DNA of 5,101 bases from Xanthobacteraceae bacterium (GTDB lineage: Bacteria > Pseudomonadota > Alphaproteobacteria > Rhizobiales > Xanthobacteraceae). Positions 1-5,101 of this stretch are shown piece after piece. A model generated the notes under the pieces. It was not told the DNA's origin. It made no database searches and saw nothing but the letters and a program-made list of their open reading frames with translations. Position 1 is the first letter of the stretch. Every line of letters begins with the position of its first letter. The position numbers and the translations under genes are program-made. The DNA is taken from assembly GCA_030039655.1 (NCBI GenBank), contig JASHVC010000617.1, forward strand, positions 1-5,101. Reading direction: 5' to 3'.

Positions 1-621
1 GTCGCTCGGCCGGTCGCGCATGAAGAGGAGCGCAACGACGCCGGCGACCGCCAGCATGCAGCAAACAAAAACCAGCGTTATGCGCCAGCCGTGATCGGTG
101 GCCAATCGCGCGATCAACGGCAGGAATACCAGCTGGCCGGTCGCATTGCTGGCCGCAAAGATGCCCATGACCAGGCCGCGCCGCGCATTGAACCAACGCG
201 TCGCTACTGTTACAGCGAGCACCATAGCGGTCAGCCCGGTGCCGACGCCGACCACGACGCCCCAGAGCAGCACGAGCTGCCACACCTGGCTCATGGCCAT
301 CGAGGCCAGAAAGCCCGCCGAAATGATAACGACGGCGGTTACCATCACGGTGCGCACGCCGTAGCGGTTCATGAACGCGGCGGCGAACGGACCGAACAAT
401 CCGAACAGCATGAGGCGCAACGCCAGCGCGGAGGAAATCTGCCCAGTGTTCCAGCCGAATTCGTTCTCCAGCGGCACGATCAGCACGCCGGGCGTGCTCA
501 TGGCCGCGGCGGTCACCACCGTGGTGAGCAAGGTGACGCCGACAATAACCCAGCCGTAATGGATATTGCGGCGGGCCAAGGCGGCGGCGAGAGGAGAAGA
601 CACAGCGATTTCCGATGCCAT
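1..621 (-). CDS. MFS transporter, N-terminal half (partial, runs off left edge)
   Basis: Reading the minus strand from the ATG at 621 gives 207 codons open to the window edge. The product starts MASEIAVSSPLAAALARRNI, a short cytoplasmic tail, followed by about six hydrophobic segments at roughly residues 22-43, 60-83, 91-110, 112-140, 148-172 and 180-201. Between segments 2 and 3, residues 77-92 (GPFAAAFMNRYGVRTV) resemble the MFS loop 2-3 motif. The RRG..MGIFAASNATGQ stretch at 147-162 and the MRDRP after segment 6 are typical of MFS proteins of the monocarboxylate/OFA type. The second six-helix bundle lies outside the window. The protein would sit in the inner membrane; its substrate cannot be read from the sequence, but small organic acids are plausible. 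A TAG lies in frame two codons before the ATG, fixing this as the first possible ATG; no clear Shine-Dalgarno precedes it. It diverges from the tetR gene at 726, so it is the probable repressed target. Confidence 0.9.
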   Translation of the reverse strand, partial: MASEIAVSSPLAAALARRNIHYGWVIVGVTLLTTVVTAAAMSTPGVLIVPLENEFGWNTGQISSALALRLMLFGLFGPFAAAFMNRYGVRTVMVTAVVIISAGFLASMAMSQVWQLVLLWGVVVGVGTGLTAMVLAVTVATRWFNARRGLVMGIFAASNATGQLVFLPLIARLATDHGWRITLVFVCCMLAVAGVVALLFMRDRPSD

Positions 622-634
622 TCGCTAAATCTTT

Positions 635-652
635 AAATGATGATCGTCATTT
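635..652. promoter_or_regulatory. Operator O1, palindromic TetR-type site
   Basis: AAATGATGATCGTCATTT is an 18-bp palindrome with one mismatched base pair (T641 against G646). Its core ATGAyGATCGTCAT matches O2. It lies 14 bp upstream of the MFS start codon, where a bound repressor would obstruct transcription into that gene. Palindromes of this size between a tetR gene and a divergent transporter are the usual binding sites of the adjacent repressor; the assignment to this regulator is inferred from position. Confidence 0.75.
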
Positions 653-658
653 TTGCGC

Positions 659-687
659 TTGCCTATTGATGACGACCGTCATATAAA
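659..687 (+). promoter_or_regulatory. Predicted promoter of the tetR gene
   Basis: TTGCCT at 659-664 and TATAAA at 682-687 are separated by exactly 17 bp, a good sigma-70-type pair, giving a predicted start near 694 and a leader of about 32 bases. Operator O2 fills most of the spacer, and O1 ends 7 bp upstream of the -35. This arrangement suits autorepression. It overlaps the opposing MFS promoter almost completely, so the two probably compete or are repressed together. Confidence 0.55.
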
Positions 688-694
688 TTGTCAA
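666..694 (-). promoter_or_regulatory. Predicted promoter of the MFS gene
   Basis: On the minus strand a perfect -35 hexamer TTGACA lies at 694-689. A weak -10 (CATCAA at 671-666, 17-bp spacer, or ATCAAT at 670-665, 18-bp spacer) follows. Operator O2 (669-682) occupies the spacer and touches the -10, so a bound repressor would block RNA polymerase. The -35 is convincing; the -10 matches only about three of six consensus bases. Confidence 0.5.
669..682. promoter_or_regulatory. Operator O2, palindromic TetR-type site
   Basis: ATGACGACCGTCAT has perfect 6-bp arms (ATGACG/CGTCAT) and only the central two bases break the symmetry. Its centre is 32 bp from that of O1, about three helical turns, so two repressor dimers would sit on the same face of the DNA. 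It lies inside both predicted promoters. Confidence 0.75.
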
Positions 695-725
695 GACTCG
701 CTGGGCGCCGCATAGCTGAGGTGCA

Positions 726-1304
726 ATGAGAGTAAGCCGCGAACAAGCCGCGCTGAATCGCGACCGCATCATCGATGCGGCCGGCGCGCTGTTCCGCGCC
801 AAAGGCTTTGGCGGCGTCGGCGTCGCCGACATCATGAAGGCCGCGGACCTCACCCACGGCGGCTTTTACGGCCATTTCACCTCCAAGGACGATCTGGTAG
901 CCCAGGCCAGCAAGCGCGCCATGGCGCGCGCGGCCACCAACTGGGAACGCGTGGTCGCGGACGCACCGGACACGCCGTTCGCAGCGCTGCTCAAGCATTA
1001 TCTGTCGGAGCGGCATCGCGACGACCCGGGCAAGGGTTGCGTGTTTGCCGCGCTGGCGGCCGATGCGTCGCGCAGCGGTAAGGTCGTGCGCAGCGCCTTC
1101 GCGGAGGGTCTGGAGTCGCTGATCGACATTTTGACCGACGCGATCCCGGATCGTTCCAAGGCGGCGCGCCGGCGCAAGGCCGTGGCCGCCATGGCTGCGC
1201 TGGTTGGCGCGTTGGGGCTGGCGCGGGCGACGGAGGGCACGCCGCTGTCGGACGAAATCCTCGACGCCGCGCGCCGCGAATTGCTGGCCGCGATGGGTCA
1301 CTGA
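726..1304 (+). CDS. TetR/AcrR-family transcriptional repressor
   Basis: This 192-residue protein has the normal length for a TetR-family dimeric repressor. The N-terminal DNA-binding domain is complete: helix 1 is about residues 9-26 (NRDRIIDAAGALFRAKGF at 11-28), and the helix-turn-helix spans about 31-50 (VGVADIMKAADLTHGGFYGHF), followed by the family's SKDDL at 53-57. The rest is the ligand-binding and dimerisation domain, containing GCVFAALAADASR at 104-116; a Gly-Cys at this place recurs in a TetR subgroup often found beside transporters and oxidoreductases. The ATG at 726 is preceded by TGAGGTG at 717-723, a good ribosome-binding site. Two matching palindromes lie just upstream, which suggests autorepression plus control of the divergent MFS gene. 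The effector is unknown; a substrate or product of the neighbouring hydroxylase is a reasonable guess. The family call is firm, the ligand open. Confidence 0.95.
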   Translation: MRVSREQAALNRDRIIDAAGALFRAKGFGGVGVADIMKAADLTHGGFYGHFTSKDDLVAQASKRAMARAATNWERVVADAPDTPFAALLKHYLSERHRDDPGKGCVFAALAADASRSGKVVRSAFAEGLESLIDILTDAIPDRSKAARRRKAVAAMAALVGALGLARATEGTPLSDEILDAARRELLAAMGH

Positions 1305-1405
1305 AGTCCCTTTCCACTCGTCTGTCGGTATTGCCATCGTGTGCGCGACGATACAGCCATCAATTGCGCGACGGCTGACAAACTGCGGTGCATTATCTGC
1401 CATCG

Positions 1406-1444
1406 TGACGACCGGATGCCCTGCCGCACGCGGGACATGACGAC
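1406..1444 (+). promoter_or_regulatory. Two possible operator half-sites in the tetR-hydroxylase spacer
   Basis: The 162-bp spacer 1305-1466 contains no gene or clear terminator. It carries TGACGACCG at 1406-1414, identical to nine contiguous bases of O2, and ATGACGAC at 1437-1444, identical to the first eight bases of O2. Neither has the second palindromic arm, so each would be a half-site at best. They lie 23-61 bp upstream of the hydroxylase start, where the TetR protein could affect that gene too. No convincing -35/-10 pair was found here, so read-through from the tetR promoter is also possible. Confidence 0.25.
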
Positions 1445-1466
1445 AATTGAGTGAAAGGATTCCGCC

Positions 1467-2924
1467 ATGCTGGCGACCGGCAGCGAACGACTTGAGCGCA
1501 TGCGCGATGGCCGCGTCATCTATATCGGCGCCGAGCGAGTCAACGATGTCACGACGCATCCCGCGTTTCGCAACGGCGCGCGCACCATCGCGGCGCTCTA
1601 CGACCTGAAAGCCGATCCGGCAAAGCGCGACTTTTTCAGCTACGAGGAGAACGGCGAACCCATCGGCCAGCAATGGCTGCGCTGCCGCACCCGCGACGAC
1701 CTCGCGCGGCGCATGCGCGCCATGAAGGCAATCGCCGACGCCACCTATGGGCTGATCGGCCGTTCACCAGACCATGTCGCCGGCCTCATCACCGGCCTCG
1801 CCACGCGCCCGGAATTGCTGAACGGACTCACCAAAGGCTTCGGCGACAATCTGATCCGCTTCTACGACCGCGCGCGCCGGAACGATCTTTATCTGTCGTT
1901 CGCCGTGACGCCGCCGTCCGGCATCCGCGATCGCGAAATCTACACCGGCATGGTGCGCGACGACCCGACCTTGCAGGTGGTGGACGAAGACGATTCAGGC
2001 GTCGTCGTGTCGGGCATGAAGATGCTCGCCACCGGGGCGATCTTCGGCGACGAGGTGTATATCGGGAATCTCACCGCCATCGACGACAGCCGCAAGAGCG
2101 AGAGCATCACCGCGGCGATCCCCAACAATGCGCCGGGCGTTTCGTTCTGGGCGCGCGAGCCGTACGAGCGCCACGTGCGCGACGCGGCCGATTATCCGCT
2201 CAGCTACCGCTTCGACGAAAACGACGCCGTGCTGGTGTGCGACCGCGTGAAGATTCCCTGGGAGCGCGTGTTCCTGCACAACAACGGCGCGTGGTCGCGC
2301 CGCATCTACATCGAGACGCCCGCGAACGTTTATCAGAACCAGCAATCCAACATTCGCTTCTGGGCCAAGATGGGATTGATCGTCGGGCTGGCGAGCCGCA
2401 TGTGCCAGGCCAACGGCGTCGATAAGGTGCCGGGGGTGCGCGAGACGCTCGGCCGCCTCGCCGCGCTCGAAGCCACCATCGCGGGCCTCGTCGCTGGACA
2501 GATCGAGGCTTGCGAGAACTGGCCGGAAGGTTTCGTCACGCCGAACCGGCGCATGGTCTACGCCACGCTCAACTGGTGCCAGGAGCACCACACCGAGATC
2601 ATCGACATCCTGCGCACGCTCGCCGGCGCCGCGCCGCTGCAGATGCCCGCGAGCATCGACCTGCTCGCCGACCCGCAGCTCAAGGATCGCTTCGAGCGCT
2701 GGTGGGGCACAGCCAGTATGCGCGCCGACGCGCGCTACAAACTCTACAAGCTGGTCTGGGACCTGATCGGCTCGGAATTCGCCGGCCGCCACATGCTCTA
2801 CGAGCGTTTCTACGCCGGCAATTCGATCATCGTCCGCAACCAGAGTGACCGCGAAGCGCCCTGGGACAAATTCCACGCCATCGTCGATGGGCTGCTAAAC
2901 GCCGTGCCGATGCCGAAGGGGTGA
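1467..2924 (+). CDS. Flavin-dependent aromatic hydroxylase, HpaB/HpaH-like (4-hydroxyphenylacetate 3-monooxygenase large-component family)
   Basis: The 485-residue product has the family's usual length and acyl-CoA-dehydrogenase-like architecture. An N-terminal domain carries LERMRDGRVIYI (9-20), DVTTHPAFRN (27-36) and YGLIGRSPDH (94-103). The middle beta domain contains MKMLATGAIFGDEVYI (184-199), the flavin-contacting loop. LSYRFDENDAVLVCDRVKIP (245-264) then leads into PWERVF, and a C-terminal helical bundle follows from about 290. Such enzymes are cytoplasmic and use FADH2 from a separate reductase (HpaC type) plus O2 to hydroxylate a phenolic ring; no reductase is in the window. By motif alignment from memory, the Arg that contacts substrate phenol in Thermus HpaB (R100) is kept as R99, but Tyr104 corresponds to H103 and His142 to F145, so the substrate is probably not plain 4-hydroxyphenylacetate. 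AAGGA at 1455-1459 sets the ATG start, 7 bases away. The last seven codons (AVPMPKG) belong to a 22-bp repeat found again at 3662. Confidence 0.9.
   Translation: MLATGSERLERMRDGRVIYIGAERVNDVTTHPAFRNGARTIAALYDLKADPAKRDFFSYEENGEPIGQQWLRCRTRDDLARRMRAMKAIADATYGLIGRSPDHVAGLITGLATRPELLNGLTKGFGDNLIRFYDRARRNDLYLSFAVTPPSGIRDREIYTGMVRDDPTLQVVDEDDSGVVVSGMKMLATGAIFGDEVYIGNLTAIDDSRKSESITAAIPNNAPGVSFWAREPYERHVRDAADYPLSYRFDENDAVLVCDRVKIPWERVFLHNNGAWSRRIYIETPANVYQNQQSNIRFWAKMGLIVGLASRMCQANGVDKVPGVRETLGRLAALEATIAGLVAGQIEACENWPEGFVTPNRRMVYATLNWCQEHHTEIIDILRTLAGAAPLQMPASIDLLADPQLKDRFERWWGTASMRADARYKLYKLVWDLIGSEFAGRHMLYERFYAGNSIIVRNQSDREAPWDKFHAIVDGLLNAVPMPKG
2901..2922 (+). repeat. 22-bp direct repeat, left copy (3' end of the hydroxylase gene)
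   Basis: These 22 bases encode the last seven residues of the hydroxylase (AVPMPKG) plus the first base of its TGA stop. They recur without mismatch at 3662-3683, 761 bp downstream and in the same orientation. The GNAT gene and its inverted repeats lie between the copies. Confidence 0.9.
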
Positions 2925-3007
2925 TCGGGCCTCCCGTAACGCTCTCCTGGCACGACCGGACTCGCCTTCACGAATTGAAAGTCAAAGGACCTTTAAACCA
3001 ACCAACC

Positions 3008-3023
3008 GGTAGCGTCTCAGTTT
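3008..3023 (+). repeat. Inverted repeat flanking the GNAT gene, left arm
   Basis: GGTAGCGTCTCAGTTT matches the reverse complement of 3602-3617 (GGTGGTGTCTCAGTTT) at 14 of 16 positions, with an unbroken 10-bp core GTCTCAGTTT at 3014-3023. It lies 21 bp upstream of the GNAT start codon. Confidence 0.8.
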
Positions 3024-3044
3024 GAATTTTTGCTGGTATGACAC

Positions 3045-3602
3045 ATGGAATTTATGCTGACAAAGCCGTCACTGGAAAAACTGCCGGAATATACCGCAGC
3101 TTTGCGGCAGGGCTGGTCGCCCGACAACCTGCGCCCAACTGCCGGCGCGGAGCAACTTGAGAAAATCGGCAAAGACCCCGTCGCCTTCGTCGCGCGGCTA
3201 GACGATCCGGAGGCAAAAGGTGACCCGGTGGCGCTGCCCGACGGTTCGTCTGTTCCACGGTTGCCCGGATTTCAACGCTGGTTATGGGATGGCGAATTTT
3301 GCGGGGTGATTGGGTTTAGATGGCAGCATGGAACGCCAGAATTACCACCGACCTGCCTTGGTCATATTGGCTTTGCTGTCGTGCCGTGGAAGCGGAATCG
3401 TGGTTACGCCACGAAGGCGCTGGGATTGCTCCTGCTTGAAGCAAGAGCGCAGGGGCTACCGTACGTCGAGTTAACTGCCAATCCTGACAACATTGCATCC
3501 CAAAAGGTCATCCTCGCGAATGGCGGCGAACTGCTGGAACGATTTACAACGTCAAAGGCCTATGGCGGCGAAGTGCATCTCCGGTTTCGAATAACCTTGT
3601 GA
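3045..3602 (+). CDS. GNAT-family N-acetyltransferase (COG3981-like)
   Basis: The 185-residue protein is a single GNAT domain of usual length, presumably cytoplasmic, moving an acetyl group from acetyl-CoA to an unidentified amine. The acetyl-CoA pyrophosphate-binding motif is clear: strand GHIGFAVVP (106-114) followed by WKRNRGYATKAL (115-126), with R117-x-x-G120-x-A122 fitting R/QxxGxG/A. The second half shows VELTANPDNIASQKVILANG (141-160), the usual Asn/Ser-rich helix ahead of the C-terminal strands. LPDGSSVPRLPGFQRWLWDG (64-83) is characteristic of the uncharacterised COG3981-type acetyltransferases. Start choice is uncertain: ATG 3045 and ATG 3054 (MLTKPSLE) are both possible, and neither has a strong ribosome-binding site; the second fits the family's usual N-terminus. 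Flanking inverted repeats and lower GC mark it as a probable newcomer unrelated to the aromatic module. The last base of its TGA stop is the first base of the right repeat arm. Confidence 0.9.
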   Translation: MEFMLTKPSLEKLPEYTAALRQGWSPDNLRPTAGAEQLEKIGKDPVAFVARLDDPEAKGDPVALPDGSSVPRLPGFQRWLWDGEFCGVIGFRWQHGTPELPPTCLGHIGFAVVPWKRNRGYATKALGLLLLEARAQGLPYVELTANPDNIASQKVILANGGELLERFTTSKAYGGEVHLRFRITL

Positions 3603-3617
3603 AACTGAGACACCACC
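3602..3617 (-). repeat. Inverted repeat flanking the GNAT gene, right arm
   Basis: AAACTGAGACACCACC is the partner of 3008-3023, with mismatches only at 3612 and 3614. It starts inside the GNAT stop codon. At 578 bp from the left arm it is too far away for the pair to act as a transcription-terminating hairpin. Confidence 0.8.
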
Positions 3618-3661
3618 AAACCAGCCACTACCCTTGCCCTCCCGCCGCTGTGCTTCGCGAT

Positions 3662-3683
3662 GCCGTGCCGATGCCGAAGGGGT
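3662..3683 (+). repeat. 22-bp direct repeat, right copy (echo of the hydroxylase C-terminus)
   Basis: This copy is identical to 2901-2922 and sits 11 bp beyond the stop codon of the convergent binding-protein gene. Read in the same phase it encodes AVPMPKG followed by TAG (3683-3685), whereas the left copy ends in TGA. The codons just before it (VLRD) do not clearly match those before the left copy (GLLN). It may be the tail of a deleted paralogue, or a duplication made when the intervening DNA was inserted. Confidence 0.85.
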
Positions 3684-3694
3684 AGCGGGGCTGC

Positions 3695-4675
3695 TCAGTG
3701 TTCGAGCTTGAGGCCGGCGCGGTCGATGACCTCCTTCCAGCGCGTGAGCTCTTCATTGAAGAATGCGTCGGCTTTGGCGGACCCTTCGCCGATCGGCTCG
3801 ACGCCAAGCCTGTACATCTTCTCGCGCAGCGCCGCGTCGTTGCGAATGGCATCCACAAGCGCGTTGCTGAGCACATCGCGAATGTCGTCGGGAAGGCCGC
3901 GCGGACCGTAGAGTTCGTTCCAGCTGGTGACGTGAAATCCAGGCAGGCCGCTCTCGGCGAGCGTCGGCACCTCCGGCAGCTGCGACAGGCGCGTACGGCT
4001 GGTGACCGCGAGGGCGCGGACCTGCCCAGACTGCACCAAGCCGAGCACCGCCGGCAGCTGCGGAAACATCACCTGAGTGGTCCCCGCCATCAGGTCTTCA
4101 AGCGCGACGCCGCCGCCTTTGTACGGCACGTCGAGCATCTTTGTGCCGGTGTCCTGCATGAACATTTCGGCTGCCAGCCGGTCGGAGCTGGCGCGGCCCG
4201 CGGACGCAAGATTCACGGCTCCGGCGTGTGCCTTCAGATACGCGACCAGCTCCGCCACGGAATGAACCGGCAGGGAGTTGTTGACCACCAAAACGTTGCC
4301 GAATTCGGCAGTCAGCGCGATCTTAACCAGGTCGCGGCGCACGTCGAAGGGGAAGTCGTCCTTCATCAACGGCGGGATGATCTGGCCGCCAAAACCGCCG
4401 ACGAGGAGCGTGTAGCCATCGGGCCGGGCGCGCACCGCGTCGCCCATGCCAATCAAGCCGTCGCCGCCGGGCTTGTTGTCGACAAACACGCTTTGATGCA
4501 AGTGCGGCTGCAGCGCTTCCGCGATCAGTCGGCCCATCACATCCGCGACGCCACCGGGCGCGAACGCAACGATGAGCCGCACCGGACGTGACGGATAATT
4601 CTCCTCCGCGGACGCTTTGCAGAACACAAGGCCCGCGGCCAGCAGTGCGCCGGCGATCACCCGATAGGATCGCAC
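3695..4675 (-). CDS. Bug/TctC-family periplasmic solute-binding protein (tripartite tricarboxylate transporter receptor)
   Basis: The 326-residue product has the usual length of Bug receptors, the extracytoplasmic binding component of tripartite tricarboxylate transporters, which bind carboxylated small molecules. Residues 1-23 form a Sec signal peptide (MRSYR, hydrophobic core VIAGALLAAGLVF, probable cleavage ASA|EE). C19 is in VFC, which does not fit a lipobox, so a soluble periplasmic protein is expected. Family motifs follow in order: YPSRPVRLIVAFAPGGVAD (27-45), NKPGGDGLIG (67-76), PDGYTLL (85-91), VPYKGGG (183-189), DLMAG (194-198), ALAVTS (221-226) and LPEVPTLAESGLPGF (233-247). The start is GTG: the next in-frame Met is residue 47, which would remove the signal peptide. 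It begins 7 bp after the oxygenase stop, with only a weak AAGTGA ahead of it, suggesting translational coupling. No TctA/TctB genes are visible, which is common for these orphan receptors. The ligand is unknown. Confidence 0.93.
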   Translation of the reverse strand: MRSYRVIAGALLAAGLVFCKASAEENYPSRPVRLIVAFAPGGVADVMGRLIAEALQPHLHQSVFVDNKPGGDGLIGMGDAVRARPDGYTLLVGGFGGQIIPPLMKDDFPFDVRRDLVKIALTAEFGNVLVVNNSLPVHSVAELVAYLKAHAGAVNLASAGRASSDRLAAEMFMQDTGTKMLDVPYKGGGVALEDLMAGTTQVMFPQLPAVLGLVQSGQVRALAVTSRTRLSQLPEVPTLAESGLPGFHVTSWNELYGPRGLPDDIRDVLSNALVDAIRNDAALREKMYRLGVEPIGEGSAKADAFFNEELTRWKEVIDRAGLKLEH

Positions 4676-4682
4676 CGGTCGT

Positions 4683-5101
4683 TCACTTCGCGTTGGCGGT
4701 CTCCGGCACTTTTACGTTGCCGGGCATGATCCGCGCCGTGCTCTGCGCCTTGAACTCTCCGTAGATAAACGGCTTGTCCCGCGGCATCGAGGTGTGCAGA
4801 TTCTCCGGCGCGACATTGCTTGGATCGGGATTTTTCATCAACGGCTCGATCAGCGCGTCATAGCTCGGATACATGAAAAACGGGATCGAATAGCGCTCGC
4901 GTCCGGAGCGATTGATGACCCGATGCAGCGTCGAAGAAAAAATCCCGTCGGTCCAGACTTTCATCACTTCGCCGACGTTGACAACGAAAGTCTCGGCGAC
5001 CGGAGGCACCGCCACCCATTCGTTCTCGCGGTTGCGTATCTCCAGACCGCCATTGTTGTCCTGGACGAGAATCGTGAACGCGTTGGTGTCGGTGTGCGCC
5101 C
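4683..5101 (-). CDS. 2-oxoglutarate/Fe(II) oxygenase, isopenicillin-N-synthase-like, C-terminal part (5' end outside window)
   Basis: The minus strand is open from the right edge to the TGA at 4685-4683, giving 138 visible residues with two extra bases at 5100-5101. The frame begins AHTDTNAFTILVQDNNGGLE, the classic HxD segment of the double-stranded beta-helix (His codon 5096-5094, Asp codon 5090-5088). The distal iron ligand is His59 of the visible part (STLHRVIN, codon 4925-4923), and R69-Y70-S71 in RERYSIPFF is the R-x-S that binds 2-oxoglutarate. All three iron ligands and the cosubstrate anchor are therefore present, predicting an active cytoplasmic dioxygenase that hydroxylates or otherwise oxidises a small molecule with release of CO2 and succinate. 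The N-terminal DIOX_N region lies outside the window. It is the upstream gene of an operon with the Bug-type binding protein. The substrate cannot be told from these residues. Confidence 0.92.
   Translation of the reverse strand, partial: AHTDTNAFTILVQDNNGGLEIRNRENEWVAVPPVAETFVVNVGEVMKVWTDGIFSSTLHRVINRSGRERYSIPFFMYPSYDALIEPLMKNPDPSNVAPENLHTSMPRDKPFIYGEFKAQSTARIMPGNVKVPETANAK

Larger units (their letters stand above)
3008..3617. mobile_element. Putative non-autonomous insertion carrying a GNAT gene
   Basis: A 610-bp segment begins and ends with imperfect 16-bp inverted repeats and contains one gene of lower GC than its surroundings: two full 60-base lines inside the gene have 34 and 32 G+C, against 40 for a line in the hydroxylase and 39 for one in the binding protein. 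It sits between two convergent genes that would otherwise be close neighbours. There is no transposase or integrase and no clean target duplication. AAACCA occurs at 2995-3000 and 3618-3623, and AACC at 3004-3007 and 3619-3622, but neither pair abuts both ends exactly. The mobile-element call is an inference; a chance repeat pair or relic is the alternative. Confidence 0.35.

Noticed and set aside
91..636. 181-codon plus-strand frame over the MFS gene
   Set aside because: The product is a low-complexity His/Arg/Gly-rich chain, while the opposite strand encodes a convincing membrane transporter.
663..1673. 336-codon open frame on the minus strand across tetR and the start of the hydroxylase
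   Set aside because: It is antisense to two well-supported genes, its product is Arg/His/Ala-rich without any family motif, and long shadow frames are expected in GC-rich DNA.
1995..2876. 293-codon minus-strand frame inside the hydroxylase gene
   Set aside because: It lies entirely antisense to a gene with clear family motifs and has no recognisable domain or ribosome-binding site.
2926..2936. CGGG-CCT-CCCG hairpin just after the hydroxylase stop as a terminator
   Set aside because: The stem is only 4 bp with a 3-base loop and no T-run follows, too weak to call a terminator.
3008..3617. Integron gene cassette with an attC site
   Set aside because: An attC would be one folded site at the 3' end of the gene; here single arms flank the gene on both sides and no integron core sites were seen.
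3698..4591. 297-codon plus-strand frame over the binding-protein gene
   Set aside because: It is a shadow of the minus-strand Bug/TctC gene, whose motifs and signal peptide are unmistakable.

Overview
The window is GC-rich DNA. Its gene families are an IPNS-like 2-oxoglutarate oxygenase, a Bug/TctC periplasmic binding protein, a stand-alone HpaB-type flavin hydroxylase, and an MFS transporter divergent from a TetR regulator. This mix is typical of soil Alpha- or Betaproteobacteria, with a Bradyrhizobium- or Bordetella-like gene repertoire. The taxon is an inference from gene content, not a match I could test.

Layout from left to right. (1) Positions 1-621, minus strand: the N-terminal half of an MFS transporter that runs off the left edge. 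(2) Positions 622-725: a compact divergent control region with two palindromic operators centred 32 bp apart, one predicted promoter facing each way. (3) Positions 726-1304, plus strand: a TetR-family repressor, the likely owner of those operators. (4) Positions 1305-1466: a spacer holding two operator half-site matches. (5) Positions 1467-2924, plus strand: an FADH2-dependent hydroxylase of the 4-hydroxyphenylacetate 3-monooxygenase large-subunit family, with apparent changes at substrate-pocket positions. (6) Positions 2925-3694: an island between two convergent genes. It holds a GNAT acetyltransferase gene of lower GC, closely bracketed by imperfect 16-bp inverted repeats. Outside those lies a perfect 22-bp direct repeat whose left copy is the 3' end of the hydroxylase gene. 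(7) Positions 3695-5101, minus strand: a two-gene operon in which a 2OG-Fe(II) oxygenase (5' end beyond the window) is followed 7 bp later by a Bug/TctC-type solute-binding protein with a GTG start.

Working model: transporter, TetR sensor and hydroxylase form a small ligand-induced module for taking up and oxidising an aromatic or similar small molecule. The oxygenase/binding-protein operon converges on it and may serve a related substrate. The GNAT gene looks like a later insertion between them. No flavin reductase, ring-cleavage enzyme, TctA/TctB membrane components, transposase, integrase, tRNA, rRNA or CRISPR array is visible.
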